Assembly: GCF_030148435.1 (NCBI RefSeq)
Contig: NZ_JASBTN010000052.1
Span: 1-55,385 of the forward strand
Length of the DNA stretch: 55,385 nt
Source: Aliiroseovarius sp.
GTDB lineage: Bacteria > Pseudomonadota > Alphaproteobacteria > Rhodobacterales > Rhodobacteraceae
Direction: 5' to 3'
This document shows, one piece after another, positions 1 through 11,830 of this stretch. A program made the translations under genes and the position numbers. A model generated the notes under the pieces. The model did no database searches, was not told the DNA's origin, and saw nothing but the letters and a program-made list of their open reading frames with translations. Position 1 is the stretch's first letter, and every line of letters begins with the position of its first letter.

Positions 1-1722
1 CAGTTCAAAGGCGTAAGCTACCGTCCCCGCTTCTTCGCCTATCTGAGCTTCTTCACCTTCGCCATGCTGATGCTGGTGACGGCAGACAACCTGCTTCAGA
101 TGTTCTTCGGCTGGGAAGGCGTCGGTGTCGCCTCCTACCTGCTGATCGGCTTCTACTACAAGAAACCCTCGGCCAATGCCGCGGCGATCAAGGCCTTCGT
201 GGTCAACCGTGTCGGCGACTTCGGTTTTGCCCTGGGCATCTTCGGCCTGTTCTGGCTGACCGGCTCGATCCGCTTTGACGAGATCTTCGCCGCCGCGCCG
301 ATGCTGGCCGAGACCGACCTGACCTTCCTGTGGCGCGACTGGAACGCGGCCAACCTGATTGCCTTCCTGCTCTTCGTGGGCGCGATGGGCAAGTCGGCGC
401 AGCTGTTCCTGCACACCTGGCTGCCGGACGCGATGGAAGGCCCGACCCCGGTGTCGGCGCTGATCCACGCGGCAACCATGGTGACTGCGGGTGTCTTTCT
501 TGTCAGCCGCATGTCGCCGCTGATGGAATACGCTCCGCAGGCGACGGCCTTCATCACCTATGTCGGTGCTGCGACGGCCTTTGTCGCGGCGACAATCGGC
601 CTGGTGCAGAACGACATCAAACGGGTGATCGCCTATTCGACCATGTCCCAGCTGGGCTACATGTTCGTCGCCGCCGGTGTCGGCGTCTATTCGGTCGCCA
701 TGTTCCACCTGTTCACCCACGCCTTCTTCAAGGCGATGCTCTTCCTTGGCGCCGGTTCGGTGATCCACGGCATGCATCACGAGCAGGACATGCGCAACTA
801 CGGCAACCTGCGCAAGAAGCTGCCCCATACGTTCTGGGCGATGATGATCGGTACACTGGCCATCACCGGTGTCGGCATCCCGCTGACCACGATCGGTTTC
901 TCCGGCTTCCTGTCTAAAGATGCGATCATCGAAAGCGCTTACGCTGGCACCCAGGGCGGGTTCGCCTTCTGGGCGCTGGTCATCGCGGCGCTGTTCACCA
1001 GCTTTTACAGCTGGCGCCTGATGTTCCTGACCTTTTACGGTGAGGCACGTGGCGACAAGCACACCCACGAGCACGCCCATGAAAGCCCGACCGTCATGAC
1101 GGTCCCGCTGGGCGTGCTGGCCCTGGGCGCGGTGTTCGCCGGTATGATCTGGTACGGTTCGTTCTTCGGAGATGAGGAGCAGATCAACGGCTTCTTCGGG
1201 ATGGAGGCACATGCCGAAGCCGTCGAGGATGGTGACACCCCCGCCGCGGCCGAGGAGAACGCCACCGCCCCGGTCGGCGCGATCTACATGAGCCCGGACA
1301 ACACCGTGATCGACGACGCACACCATGCCCCGAAATGGGTCAAGGTGAGCCCCTTCGTCGCGATGGTGCTGGGGTTTGTCACCGCCTTCTGGTTCTACAT
1401 CGTGAACCCGAGCCTGCCGAAACGTCTGGCCGACACGCTGCCGCATGTCTACCAGTTCCTGCTGAACAAGTGGTACTTTGACGAGATCTACGACTTCCTG
1501 TTCGTCAAGCCGGCCTTCAAGATCGGTCAGTTCCTGTGGAGACGCGGGGATGGCAAGACGATTGACGGCTTCCTGAACGGCGTGGCCATGGGCATTGTGC
1601 CCTGGGTCACACGCCTCGCGGGCCGGGCGCAGTCGGGCTACGTCTTTACCTACGCCTTCGCGATGGTCCTCGGGATCGTTGCTCTCATCTCCCTCATGAC
1701 CCTCTTCGGGGGCGCGAACTAA
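1..1722 (+). CDS. nuoL: NADH-quinone oxidoreductase subunit L (5' partial)
   Basis: C-terminal 573 residues of NuoL, the distal antiporter-like membrane subunit of respiratory complex I, which couples NADH:quinone electron transfer to proton translocation. The frame is open from base 1 with no start codon, so by comparison with the family roughly 110-140 N-terminal residues lie upstream. Many hydrophobic segments are visible, with the antiporter signature [15 protein letters not shown] and a conserved [15 protein letters not shown] segment. The C-terminal third carries a His/Glu-rich loop followed by the long lateral helix region typical of NuoL. The stop overlaps the nuoM start by one base (TAATG), so translational coupling is likely. 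Confidence 0.97.
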   Translation, partial: QFKGVSYRPRFFAYLSFFTFAMLMLVTADNLLQMFFGWEGVGVASYLLIGFYYKKPSANAAAIKAFVVNRVGDFGFALGIFGLFWLTGSIRFDEIFAAAPMLAETDLTFLWRDWNAANLIAFLLFVGAMGKSAQLFLHTWLPDAMEGPTPVSALIHAATMVTAGVFLVSRMSPLMEYAPQATAFITYVGAATAFVAATIGLVQNDIKRVIAYSTMSQLGYMFVAAGVGVYSVAMFHLFTHAFFKAMLFLGAGSVIHGMHHEQDMRNYGNLRKKLPHTFWAMMIGTLAITGVGIPLTTIGFSGFLSKDAIIESAYAGTQGGFAFWALVIAALFTSFYSWRLMFLTFYGEARGDKHTHEHAHESPTVMTVPLGVLALGAVFAGMIWYGSFFGDEEQINGFFGMEAHAEAVEDGDTPAAAEENATAPVGAIYMSPDNTVIDDAHHAPKWVKVSPFVAMVLGFVTAFWFYIVNPSLPKRLADTLPHVYQFLLNKWYFDEIYDFLFVKPAFKIGQFLWRRGDGKTIDGFLNGVAMGIVPWVTRLAGRAQSGYVFTYAFAMVLGIVALISLMTLFGGAN

Positions 1723-3266
1723 TGAACAACCTGCTTTCAATCATCACGTTCCTGCCGCTGGTTGCGGCTGTTGTCCTGGCGCTGTTCCTTCGCGGAGACG
1801 ATGCGGCAGCCCAGAGAAACGCGAAATGGGTGGCGCTGGCGGCGACGTCGGCGACCTTCCTCTTCTCGCTCCTGATCCTGACCGGGTTCGACCCGGCCAA
1901 CACCGGCTTCCAGTATGTCGAAGAGGGCGACTGGATCCTGGGGCTGAAGTACAAGATGGGGGTCGACGGGATTTCGGTCCTGTTCGTGCTGCTGACCACC
2001 TTTATGATGCCGATCACCATTGCGGCCTCCTGGGGGGTCACGTCGCGGGTCAAGGAATACATGATCGCCTTCCTGCTGCTTGAAACGCTCATTCTGGGTG
2101 TGTTCATGGCGCTGGACCTGGTGCTGTTCTACCTGTTCTTCGAGGCAGGGCTGATCCCGATGTTCCTGATCATCGGCATCTGGGGCGGCAAGGATCGCAT
2201 CTACGCCTCGTTCAAGTTCTTCCTCTACACTTTCCTGGGCTCGGTGCTGATGCTGGTTGCGATGATCTACATGTTCGTCGAGTCGGGCACCACGGACATC
2301 CCGACCCTGCTGAGCCACAACTTCGGGTCCGAGACCTTCAGCCTGCTTGGCATTCAGGTCGTGGGCGGGGCGCAGACGCTGCTGTTCCTGGCGTTCTTCG
2401 CCAGCTTCGCGGTGAAACTGCCGATGTGGCCGGTGCACACCTGGCTGCCGGATGCCCACGTTCAGGCACCGACTGCGGGCTCGGTCGTGCTGGCCGCGAT
2501 CCTGTTGAAGCTGGGCGGCTACGGCTTCCTTCGGTTCTCGTTGCCGATGTTCCCGATCGGCACCGAGGTTCTGGCCACTTTTGTCCTGTGGCTGTCGGTC
2601 ATCGCCATTGTCTACACCTCGCTGGTCGCTCTTGTGCAGGAGGACATGAAAAAGCTGATTGCCTACAGTTCGGTCGCCCACATGGGGTATGTCACCGCCG
2701 GTATCTTCGCCCTGAACCAGCAGGGTCTGGACGGGGCGATCTTCCAGATGCTGTCGCACGGCTTCATCTCGGGGGCGCTCTTTCTCTGTGTCGGCGTGAT
2801 CTATGACCGGATGCACACCCGCGACATCGACGCCTATGGCGGTCTGGTGAACCGGATGCCATCCTATGCGCTGATCTTCATGTTCTTCACCATGGCGAAC
2901 GTCGGCCTGCCGGGCACCTCTGGCTTCATCGGTGAATTCCTGACCCTGGTCGGCATGTTCAAGGCCAACACCTGGATTGCCCTGGTGGCGACGTCCGGGG
3001 TGATCTTTTCGGCCGCCTATGCGCTCTATCTCTATCGCCGCGTGGTATTCGGGGATCTGATCAAGGAAAGCCTGAAGACGATCAACGAGCTGACCACCCG
3101 CGAGAAGGCGATCTTCGCCCCGCTGGTGGTCATGACCCTGCTGCTGGGTGTCTACCCGGCGCTTGTCACCGACATCATTGGCCCCTCGGTCGAGGCGCTT
3201 CTGAACAACTATCACGCCGCCATCCCCGCAGCCGACGCTGCGGATGTGGCCATGTCTTCGCATTAA
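1722..3266 (+). CDS. nuoM: NADH-quinone oxidoreductase subunit M
   Basis: 514-residue polytopic membrane protein, the second antiporter-like subunit of complex I in the cytoplasmic membrane. It has the family signature [17 protein letters not shown], the conserved Glu in the early [14 protein letters not shown] helix, and [14 protein letters not shown]. The length matches the usual 500-515 residues. The ATG shares its A with the nuoL stop codon, so the start is well fixed. It lies between nuoL and nuoN in the standard nuo order. Confidence 0.98.
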   Translation: MNNLLSIITFLPLVAAVVLALFLRGDDAAAQRNAKWVALAATSATFLFSLLILTGFDPANTGFQYVEEGDWILGLKYKMGVDGISVLFVLLTTFMMPITIAASWGVTSRVKEYMIAFLLLETLILGVFMALDLVLFYLFFEAGLIPMFLIIGIWGGKDRIYASFKFFLYTFLGSVLMLVAMIYMFVESGTTDIPTLLSHNFGSETFSLLGIQVVGGAQTLLFLAFFASFAVKLPMWPVHTWLPDAHVQAPTAGSVVLAAILLKLGGYGFLRFSLPMFPIGTEVLATFVLWLSVIAIVYTSLVALVQEDMKKLIAYSSVAHMGYVTAGIFALNQQGLDGAIFQMLSHGFISGALFLCVGVIYDRMHTRDIDAYGGLVNRMPSYALIFMFFTMANVGLPGTSGFIGEFLTLVGMFKANTWIALVATSGVIFSAAYALYLYRRVVFGDLIKESLKTINELTTREKAIFAPLVVMTLLLGVYPALVTDIIGPSVEALLNNYHAAIPAADAADVAMSSH

Positions 3267-3275
3267 GGGGGGCGT

Positions 3276-4701
<1,426 letters not shown>

Positions 4702-4712
<11 letters not shown>

Positions 4713-5466
4713 GTGGCCGGCCGATTGGCCCGTGGGCACTGGCCGGCGTGTGCTGGCCAGTGTCGAAAGCACCAATGCGGAAGCGGCGCGAATCGCGCCC
4801 ACGCTGATTGGGCCGGAATGGATCCTGGCCCATGAACAGACCGCAGGCCGTGGCCGCCGTGGCCGCGCCTGGGTGGGCCCACCCGGAAATTTCATGGCCA
4901 CGCTGGTCATGCGCCCCACCGAGCCGCCCGCCCAGGTGGCCCTGCGCAGCTTCGTGGCCTCGCTGGCGCTGTTCGACGCTTTCGTCGCTGCCACCGGCCG
5001 GGCCCAGAGCTTTGCGCTGAAATGGCCCAATGACGTCTTGATGAATGGCGGCAAGGTCGCCGGTATTCTGCTGGAAAGCGCAGGCAGCGGTGGGGGCGTC
5101 AGCCATATCGCCATTGGTATCGGCGTGAACCTGGTGGCCGCCCCGCCGCGTGATCAGGTCGAACCCGGTGCCGTCACCCCGGTCAGCCTGATGGACGAAA
5201 CCGGCGCGCGGGTCACGCCCGAGGAGTTCCTCTGCCTGCTCGCCCCCGCCTATGCGCGGTGGGAGCAGAGTTTCACCACCTACGGGTTCGCCCCGATCCG
5301 CGAGGCCTGGCTGGCGCGCGCCGCCAGGTTGGGCGAGACAATTACCGCGCGCGCCGGTACGACAGAGACCCAGGGCGTGTTCGAAACTGTGGACGAAGAG
5401 GGCAACCTTGTTCTATCCACCCCCAAGGGCCGCCAGGTGATCCCGGCGGCGGATATTTTCTTCTGA
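4702..5466 (+). CDS. birA: Biotin--[acetyl-CoA-carboxylase] ligase
   Basis: Attaches biotin to the biotin carboxyl carrier protein of acetyl-CoA carboxylase. Visible family motifs are ESTNAEAAR near the N-terminus, the biotinyl-AMP loop [13 protein letters not shown], and [17 protein letters not shown]. There is no N-terminal winged helix, so this is the monofunctional form that cannot act as a DNA repressor. The start is uncertain. No ATG exists in frame; TTG 4702 gives 254 residues and overlaps nuoN by 11 bases. A TTG at 4663 or a GTG at 4732 are alternatives, but the extra residues from 4663 are only a frame-shadow of the NuoN poly-Ala tail. It sits between nuoN and coaX, a common order in Rhodobacterales. 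Confidence 0.9.
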
Positions 5467-5479
5467 GCGGGGGGCGACC

Positions 5480-6259
5480 ATGCTTCTGGCCATCGATTGC
5501 GGCAACACCAATACCGTCTTCTCGATCTGGGATGGCGAGAAATTCCTGTGCACCCTGCGTACCTCGACCCATCACGCGCGCACGGCTGATGCCTATTTCA
5601 CCTGGTTCTCGACCCTGATCCAGCATTACGGGATCGAACTGGACATCACCGATGTGATCATCTCGACCACGGTGCCGCGCGTGGTGTTCAACCTGCGCGT
5701 CTTTGCCGACCGGTTCTTCGGTTGCCGCCCGATCGTCGTGGGCAAGCCCGAATGCCTTTTGCCGCATGCGCCCAAGGTGGACAGTGGCACCATCGTGGGC
5801 CCGGACCGGCTGGTGAACACCGCAGGGGCCTTCGACCGCCATGGCGGCAACCTGATCGTTGTCGATTTCGGCACCGCGACTACCTTCGATGTGGTCTCGA
5901 AGGACGGCAGCTACATCGGCGGGGTGATCGCGCCGGGGGTTAACCTGTCGCTCGAAGCCCTGCACATGGCCGCCGCTGCGTTGCCCCATGTCGACATCTC
6001 CAAGCCGCAGAACGTGATCGGTACCAATACCGTTACCTGCATGCAGTCCGGTGTATTCTGGGGCTATGTCGGCCTGGTGCGTGAGATCAGCGCGCGGATC
6101 AAGGAAGAACGCGCCCGACCGATGAAGGTCGTTGCCACCGGCGGGCTGGCCCCTCTGTTCGATCAGACCGCCGACCTTTTTGACGCTTTTGAAGAGGACC
6201 TGACCATGCATGGTCTGGTCGTCATACACAATTACAACAAGGAGCACGGCCCCGCATGA
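5480..6259 (+). CDS. coaX: Type III pantothenate kinase
   Basis: 259-residue kinase that phosphorylates pantothenate, the first step of coenzyme A synthesis, in the cytoplasm. The ASKHA-fold motifs are clear: DCGNTNTVFSIWDG (phosphate 1 loop, residues 5-18), GPDRLVNTAGAF (substrate region) and VVDFGTATTFDVV (phosphate 2 loop). The ATG is preceded by a purine-rich GGGGGGCGA and lies 13 bases after birA. The gene ends in an ATGA overlap with rnj, so the two are probably translationally coupled. No type I CoaA is in the window. Confidence 0.97.
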   Translation: MLLAIDCGNTNTVFSIWDGEKFLCTLRTSTHHARTADAYFTWFSTLIQHYGIELDITDVIISTTVPRVVFNLRVFADRFFGCRPIVVGKPECLLPHAPKVDSGTIVGPDRLVNTAGAFDRHGGNLIVVDFGTATTFDVVSKDGSYIGGVIAPGVNLSLEALHMAAAALPHVDISKPQNVIGTNTVTCMQSGVFWGYVGLVREISARIKEERARPMKVVATGGLAPLFDQTADLFDAFEEDLTMHGLVVIHNYNKEHGPA

Positions 6260-7917
6260 GCGCCGAACGCCTGATTTATCTCCCCCTCGGCGGTGCCGGG
6301 GAAATTGGCATGAATGCCTATGTCTATGGCTGGGGGGCACCGGGCAAGGAACGGCTGATCCTCGTCGATCTGGGCGTGACCTTCCCGGACATGGATACCA
6401 CGCCCGGCGTGAACCTGATCATGCCGGACGTGACCTGGTTGGAAAAAAACGCCGACCGGCTCGAAGCGATCTTCGTCACCCATGCCCACGAGGACCACGT
6501 GGGCGCCGTGGGGCGTTTGCATTCCAAGCTTCAGGCGCCGATCTATGCGCGGCCCTTCACCCGCTACCATGCGCAGCGCAAGATGGAAGAGGCGGGGCAG
6601 GATCCCGATCAGGTCATCGCCGCGCAGGTCTTCCCGGAGGTGATCAATGCGGGGCCTTTCAAGGTCTCGTTCCTGCCGCTCAGCCACTCGATCCCCGAAA
6701 GCGCGGGTCTGGTGATCGACACGCCCGCCGGGCGTCTGGTGCACACCGGCGACTTCAAGCTGGATGAAAACCCGGTGCTGGGCGACAGGTTCGACGAGGC
6801 ACTGTGGCGCGAGGTCGCCAGCCCCCGCATCAAGGCGCTGATCTGTGATTCCACCAACGTGTTCAGCCCCCATGCGGGCCGCTCGGAAAGCGAGGTCGGC
6901 CCGGAACTGGTCAAGCTGATCGAGGGGGCCGACCGCATGGTGGTCGCGACCACCTTTGCCTCCAACGTGGCGCGGGTGAAACAGCTGGCCGAGGCGGGCA
7001 AGGCCGCAGGGCGGTCCGTCTGCCTGCTGGGCCGCGCCATGCGTCGCATGATTCAGGCCGGGGTGGATACCGGTGTGCTGGCAGACTTCCCCACCACCGT
7101 GACCGCCGAGGACGCCCGCGACATCCCTCGCGAAAGCCTGATGCTGATCGTCACCGGCAGCCAGGGTGAACGGCGCGCGGCGTCGGCGCAGCTGGCGCGG
7201 GGCAAATACCTGGGCCTGACCATGGCCGAGGGCGACATGTTCCTGTTCAGCTCGAAGACCATTCCGGGCAACGAACGCGGCGTGATCCGCATCATGAACG
7301 CGTTTTCCGAAATGGGCGTGGACGTGGTGGCGGAAAACGACCGCTACCACGTGTCGGGCCATGCCAACCGCCCGGACCTTGAGCGTGTGCACCAGATCCT
7401 GAACCCGGAAATCGTCATCCCCATGCATGGCGAACACCGCCACTTGCGCGAACATGTCCGCATCGCCGAAGCTGGAGGGCGGTCGTCTATGGTGGTCGTG
7501 AACGGGGCGATGTGTGACCTGACCGGGGTCAAGCCGCATGTCGTGGAACATGTCGAGGCGGATCGCGTCTATCTGGACGGCGACATCCTGATCGGGGCGC
7601 TCGATGGGGTGGTGCGCGACCGCATCCGCCTGGCGCTGAATGGCCATGTGATCGTCAATGTGATCCTGGACGGCGACGAGCCGCTGGGCGACCCCTGGGT
7701 CGAGGCCTCGGGCCTGCCCGAAACCGGCAGTTCCCGCGCAGCTCTGGTCGAGGTTCTGGAGGAAGACCTGGGCCAGTTCCTGATGCGCGCCCGTGGCAAG
7801 ACCCTGCGCGACGACGACAAGTTGGAAGACGAGCTGAAGAAGATCGCGCGCAAAACCGCCAATGACGAGATCGGCCGAAAGCCGGAAGTGACCGTGGTGG
7901 TCAGCCGGCTCGAGTGA
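6256..7917 (+). CDS. rnj: Ribonuclease J
   Basis: 553-residue metallo-beta-lactamase/beta-CASP RNase of the RNase J family, an endo- and 5'-3' exoribonuclease in RNA maturation and decay. The zinc-binding motif HAHEDHVGAVG starts at residue 76. Later motifs are HTGDFK, the beta-CASP segment TGSQGERRAA, and SGHANRPDLERVHQ near the end of the beta-CASP domain. The length and the C-terminal domain match the alphaproteobacterial form. The start overlaps the coaX stop (ATGA). The coaX-rnj adjacency is typical for this group. Confidence 0.97.
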   Translation: MSAERLIYLPLGGAGEIGMNAYVYGWGAPGKERLILVDLGVTFPDMDTTPGVNLIMPDVTWLEKNADRLEAIFVTHAHEDHVGAVGRLHSKLQAPIYARPFTRYHAQRKMEEAGQDPDQVIAAQVFPEVINAGPFKVSFLPLSHSIPESAGLVIDTPAGRLVHTGDFKLDENPVLGDRFDEALWREVASPRIKALICDSTNVFSPHAGRSESEVGPELVKLIEGADRMVVATTFASNVARVKQLAEAGKAAGRSVCLLGRAMRRMIQAGVDTGVLADFPTTVTAEDARDIPRESLMLIVTGSQGERRAASAQLARGKYLGLTMAEGDMFLFSSKTIPGNERGVIRIMNAFSEMGVDVVAENDRYHVSGHANRPDLERVHQILNPEIVIPMHGEHRHLREHVRIAEAGGRSSMVVVNGAMCDLTGVKPHVVEHVEADRVYLDGDILIGALDGVVRDRIRLALNGHVIVNVILDGDEPLGDPWVEASGLPETGSSRAALVEVLEEDLGQFLMRARGKTLRDDDKLEDELKKIARKTANDEIGRKPEVTVVVSRLE

Positions 7918-8327
7918 CCCGGGGCCCAGGCCGGCCAGCGTGTGCATCTGTTCGCGGGTCCGCGTCAGGCCGGCCGAGAGCGGACCGGGGCGCACCCTGC
8001 CCGGGGCGTCCGTCAGGCGGAGGGAATGCCGCAGGGGTCAGCCCTGCGGCCCGGTGAACCGGTTGAACTCACCCCTGCCATGGCGCGAATTTCTTCGGCG
8101 TTGGTCGGGGCACGTTGGTCGGGGAACTGCGCCGCTTGTCACGGCCCGTCACCAGCAGGCCGTGTCCCTTTTGCCTTAACCTGAAGTGTTTCAAGACTGG
8201 GCCGGGCAACAGTTCGATCCCGAAGCCCTCATGATTTCAAAGGGTTCAGAGCGATTCGCCCCTATGCCTATGCTGTGCCACAGCAAAGGACGAAACGCCG
8301 TGGGCTTGCATCAATCGCGTTGTGATA
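7918..8327. other. Intergenic region between convergent rnj and rhlE-like gene
   Basis: About 410 bases with no gene I can support. It contains a perfect 9-bp stem, 5-base loop hairpin at 8028-8050 without a following T-run. Short frames here have no ribosome binding site or family resemblance. The region may hold the 3' ends of the two convergent transcripts. Confidence 0.5.
8028..8050. terminator. Hairpin between rnj and rhlE-like gene
   Basis: GCCGCAGGG, loop GTCAG, CCCTGCGGC: a perfect GC-rich 9-bp stem about 110 bases after rnj. There is no U-tract, so a factor-independent terminator is doubtful; it could instead protect the 3' end. Confidence 0.35.
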
Positions 8328-9809
8328 TTACCCGGCGCGCCGTTCGTCGAAACTTTTGGCGATGAAATCGGGCACGTGATCGCCCATGCCCGGGACGCTG
8401 GGGCCGCCCTGTTTTCCGCCGCGCCCACGTTGGGCACCGCGACCACGGTTCGACTGCGGCTTGGGCTCCGGCTGGCGGGTTTCCTTGGGTTTGGCCTCGG
8501 GGAGGGGGGGCTCGGATTTGGCCTCTTGCGGCGCAGCCTCCTGAACCTTGGCAGGCTTGGCCTTGACCGGCTTGTCTTCGGTATTGCGGGTCCGGCCACG
8601 GGCACGCGCGGGCTTCTCTTCACCGACCCCTTCGGGCTTGCTGCGCTTGCGCTCGGCGGGTTTGACCGGATTCTCGCCGCGCGGAATTTCCGTTTCGATC
8701 AGGCGTTCGACCGCATCCAGGTTCTTTTCGTCACGCGGCTCGCAGATCATTACCGCCTTGCCCTCGCGGCCCGCGCGGCCGGTGCGGCCAATGCGGTGCA
8801 CATAGTCCTCGGCATGGCCGGGCACGTCGAAGTTGAACACGTGGGACACGTTCGGAATGTCCAGACCACGCGCGGCCACGTCGGAGGCGCAGAGGAAACG
8901 AATGGTGCCATCACGGAAGCCCTGCAGCACCTCCATGCGCCTGGACTGATCCAGATCGCCGTGGATCGGCTCGGCGTTGTAGCCGTATTTCTTCAGGGAT
9001 TTTGCGGTGATATCCACATCCGTCTTGCGGTTGCAGAAGATGATCGCGTTGGTGCAGGCCTCGCCCTCGCGGTCGATTACGCCGCGCAGAACCGTTCGTT
9101 TTTCCGATGCGGCGCGATCCCGACGCGAGGGTTTGAACATCACCAGTTCCTGGATGATCGTCTCGGACGTGGTGGCCTGCCGGGCCACTTCGATACGTTC
9201 CGGGTTCGACAGGAAAGTGTTGGTGATCCGCTCGATCTCGGGCGCCATGGTGGCCGAGAAGAACAGGGTCTGGCGGGTAAACGGGGTCAGACCGAAGATC
9301 TTTTCGATATCCGGGATGAAGCCCATGTCCAGCATGCGGTCGGCCTCGTCCACCACCATGACCTTCACGTCGGACAGGATCAGCTTGCCCCGTTCGAAAT
9401 GGTCCAGAAGGCGGCCGGGCGTGGCGATCAGCACATCGACGCCCTTGTCGATCAGTTGGTCCTGTTCCTTGAACGAGACACCGCCGATCAGGAGCGCCTT
9501 GGTCAGTTTGACATGTTTGGCGTAGGTGTCGAAGTTTTCGGCCACCTGGGCGGCCAGTTCACGGGTGGGGCACAGCACCAGCGAACGCGGCATACGCGCC
9601 CGGGCGCGGCCGCGGGCCAGCATGGAGATCATCGGCAGGGTGAACCCGGCGGTCTTGCCGGTGCCGGTCTGGGCAATGCCCAGCACGTCGCGGCCTTCCA
9701 ATGCGGGCGGGATGGCGCCGGCCTGGATCGGAGTCGGGGTTTCATAGCCGGTTTCTTCAACGGCTTTCAGGACTTTGGGGCTGAGCTTCAGGTCAGAGAA
9801 TTTGGTCAT
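8328..9809 (-). CDS. rhlE: DEAD/DEAH-box RNA helicase, RhlE type
   Basis: 493-residue ATP-dependent RNA helicase, expected to act in RNA remodelling, ribosome assembly or mRNA decay. All core motifs are visible: the Q-motif region GYETPTPIQ, motif I AQTGTGKT, motif II DEAD, motif III SAT, and motif VI HRIGRTGRAG. The core covers about residues 1-375. The remaining 115 residues are low-complexity Lys/Pro/Glu/Arg with RGR repeats, the usual RNA-binding tail of RhlE proteins. The start is the ATG at 9809 (MTKFSDLKLS), where family similarity begins, rather than an in-frame ATG 39 bases upstream. It is convergent with rnj. Confidence 0.94.
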   Translation of the reverse strand: MTKFSDLKLSPKVLKAVEETGYETPTPIQAGAIPPALEGRDVLGIAQTGTGKTAGFTLPMISMLARGRARARMPRSLVLCPTRELAAQVAENFDTYAKHVKLTKALLIGGVSFKEQDQLIDKGVDVLIATPGRLLDHFERGKLILSDVKVMVVDEADRMLDMGFIPDIEKIFGLTPFTRQTLFFSATMAPEIERITNTFLSNPERIEVARQATTSETIIQELVMFKPSRRDRAASEKRTVLRGVIDREGEACTNAIIFCNRKTDVDITAKSLKKYGYNAEPIHGDLDQSRRMEVLQGFRDGTIRFLCASDVAARGLDIPNVSHVFNFDVPGHAEDYVHRIGRTGRAGREGKAVMICEPRDEKNLDAVERLIETEIPRGENPVKPAERKRSKPEGVGEEKPARARGRTRNTEDKPVKAKPAKVQEAAPQEAKSEPPLPEAKPKETRQPEPKPQSNRGRGAQRGRGGKQGGPSVPGMGDHVPDFIAKSFDERRAG

Positions 9810-10078
9810 TATGATCCGTAGGTTACGGACCGTTTTTGGCCCGTGCATCTGAGAAGGGAGGGCCCGTATGGCCGTGGCGCGGCAGCTGCGCCCCTTCAGG
9901 TGCCCGATGGGTATCGAAAAATGCCGGGCGGGTCAATGACATGGCCGGAAATGCCTCTGCGCATTGGAGGCAACGGCCGTTTGGCCGAGGAATGTGGCTC
10001 AGATACCGCAGCCGGGATGAAGTTCCGGGCGAAAACCTGCCGCCAGCACGGGGAGGGTGGGGCAGGGCACATTCCTGC

Positions 10079-11692
10079 TCATGCCCCGTGCATTTCCTTC
10101 GTTGCCGACAGGGTCAGCTCGGGCATGTCGCGTTCGATCCGGTCGATGTCCCATTGCAGCCGGGTCATGTAGACCACGTCGCCGTCATGGTCGTGGGCGA
10201 TGTGCTGCTTGTTGGTATTGACGAACCTGTCGACCTCGGGTTTCGGCCCCGTGACCCAGCGGGCGGAGGTGAACTGCGTTGCCTCAAAGCGCACGGGCAG
10301 CCCGTATTCCAGCTCGATCCGGCTGGCCAGAACCTCGAACTGCAGGGCGCCGACGACGCCGACGATGAAACCCGAGCCGAGGTTCGGTTTGAACACCTTG
10401 GCCGCGCCTTCCTCGGCGAACTGCATCAAAGCCTTTTCCAGGTGTTTGGCCTTCATCGGGTCGCCTGCACGACAGGCCTGCAACAGCTCCGGCGCGAAGC
10501 TCGGAATGCCGGTCACGCGCAGCGCCTCGCCCTCTGTCAGCGTGTCGCCAATGCGCAGCTGGCCGTGGTTCGGAATGCCGATGATGTCGCCCGCCCAGGC
10601 CTCTTCCGCCAGTTCGCGATCCGAGGCCAGGAACAGTACCGGGTTGGACACGGCCATCGGTTTTTTGGTGCGCACATGGGTCAGTTTCATGCCGCGCTTG
10701 AAATGGCCGCTGGCCAGACGCACGAAGGCCACCCGGTCGCGGTGTTTCGGGTCCATGTTGGCCTGAACCTTGAAAACGAAGCCCGCGACCTTCTTTTCCT
10801 CCGGCGCAACCTCGCGTGGCTGGGCGGACTGCGGTTGCGGTTCCGGACCATAACTGGCGATGCCCTGCATCAGCTCCTGCACCCCGAAGGAGTTGATTGC
10901 CGAGCCGAACCAGATCGGGGTCATATGCCCTTCCAGCACCGCCTGCGGATCGAGCCTGGGCAACAGTTCGCGCGCCATCTCGACCTCTTCCAGGAACTGG
11001 TCCAGCAGGTGCGCGGGCACATGCTTGGCCAGGTTCGGGTCGTCCAGGCCGTTGATTTCTATGCTCTCCGCCACGACATTCCGGTCGGCGCGGTCCATCA
11101 GCTCCAGCCGGTCGTTCAGCAGGTCATAGCAGCCCATGAACTCGCGGCCCGTGCCGATCGGCCAGGAGGCCGGGGTCACGTCGATCGCCAGGTTCTCCTG
11201 GATCTCGTCGATGATCTCGAAGGTTTCGCGGCTTTCGCGGTCCATCTTGTTGCAGAAGGTCAGGATTGGCAGGTCACGCAACCGGCAGACCTCGAACAGC
11301 TTCCGGGTCTGGCTTTCCACCCCCTTGGCCCCGTCGATCACCATCACCGCCGCGTCCACCGCCGTCAGCGTGCGAGAGGTGTCCTCCGAGAAATCCGAGT
11401 GGCCGGGCGTATCGACAAGGTTGAAGCGGAACTGCCCGAAGTCGAAGGACATGGCCGAGGCCGAGACCGAGATCCCCCGATCCTTCTCCATCTGCATGAA
11501 ATCCGACCGTGTGCGCCGCGCCTCGCCCTTGGCGCGCACCTGACCGGCCATCTGGATCGCACCACCATAGAGCAGGAACTTTTCCGTCAGCGTCGTCTTG
11601 CCCGCATCCGGGTGCGAAATGATGGCAAAGGTGCGCCGCCGGGCAATCTCGGCGGGCAGGTCAGGGCGGTTCGGGTGGGCAATATCCAACAT
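10079..11692 (-). CDS. prfC: Peptide chain release factor 3
   Basis: 537-residue translational GTPase that recycles RF1/RF2 from the ribosome after termination. G-domain motifs are visible: P-loop SHPDAGKTT, the switch I region (EKDRGISVSASA), G3 DTPGHSDF and G4 NKMD. Domain 2 and the RF3 C-terminal domain follow, and the length fits E. coli RF3 (529). The ATG at 11692 (MLDIAHPNRPD) is chosen because similarity begins there; an in-frame ATG at 11701 is the alternative. The upstream spacer contains a dispersed repeat copy (11737-11818). Confidence 0.96.
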   Translation of the reverse strand: MLDIAHPNRPDLPAEIARRRTFAIISHPDAGKTTLTEKFLLYGGAIQMAGQVRAKGEARRTRSDFMQMEKDRGISVSASAMSFDFGQFRFNLVDTPGHSDFSEDTSRTLTAVDAAVMVIDGAKGVESQTRKLFEVCRLRDLPILTFCNKMDRESRETFEIIDEIQENLAIDVTPASWPIGTGREFMGCYDLLNDRLELMDRADRNVVAESIEINGLDDPNLAKHVPAHLLDQFLEEVEMARELLPRLDPQAVLEGHMTPIWFGSAINSFGVQELMQGIASYGPEPQPQSAQPREVAPEEKKVAGFVFKVQANMDPKHRDRVAFVRLASGHFKRGMKLTHVRTKKPMAVSNPVLFLASDRELAEEAWAGDIIGIPNHGQLRIGDTLTEGEALRVTGIPSFAPELLQACRAGDPMKAKHLEKALMQFAEEGAAKVFKPNLGSGFIVGVVGALQFEVLASRIELEYGLPVRFEATQFTSARWVTGPKPEVDRFVNTNKQHIAHDHDGDVVYMTRLQWDIDRIERDMPELTLSATKEMHGA

Positions 11693-11736
11693 GGGCGCCA
11701 TATAGCGCCCCGCGGAAGACCCCGCAACGCTCTGCC

Positions 11737-11818
11737 TTTTATCTTGCCAAAAATATCCTGGGGAGTTTGAGGGGCAACGCCCCTCATTCAACCCAATCAA
11801 GCGTCGCGCAGCGACACC
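11737..11818 (-). repeat. Dispersed intergenic element, copy 1
   Basis: About 82 bases after the Hint-domain gene on the minus strand. It is very similar over its whole length to 20200-20283. Read on the minus strand it holds a GTCGC-TGC-GCGAC mini-hairpin, then a perfect hairpin TGAGGGGC-GTT-GCCCCTCA (11768-11786), then the core CCCCAGGATATTTTTGGC followed by AAGATAAAAG. The position suggests a 3'-UTR or terminator role. Confidence 0.75.
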
Positions 11819-11830
11819 GCCTGGTTGCGC

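Noticed and set aside
6232-7995. 587-codon open frame antisense to RNase J
   Set aside because: Antisense shadow of a clear metallo-beta-lactamase protein; no ribosome binding site.
8085-8184. Short frame containing a CAACH haem-type motif (GNCAACHGPSPAG)
   Set aside because: Only 34 codons, no ribosome binding site, no signal peptide and no other cytochrome c features; a chance match or at most a remnant.
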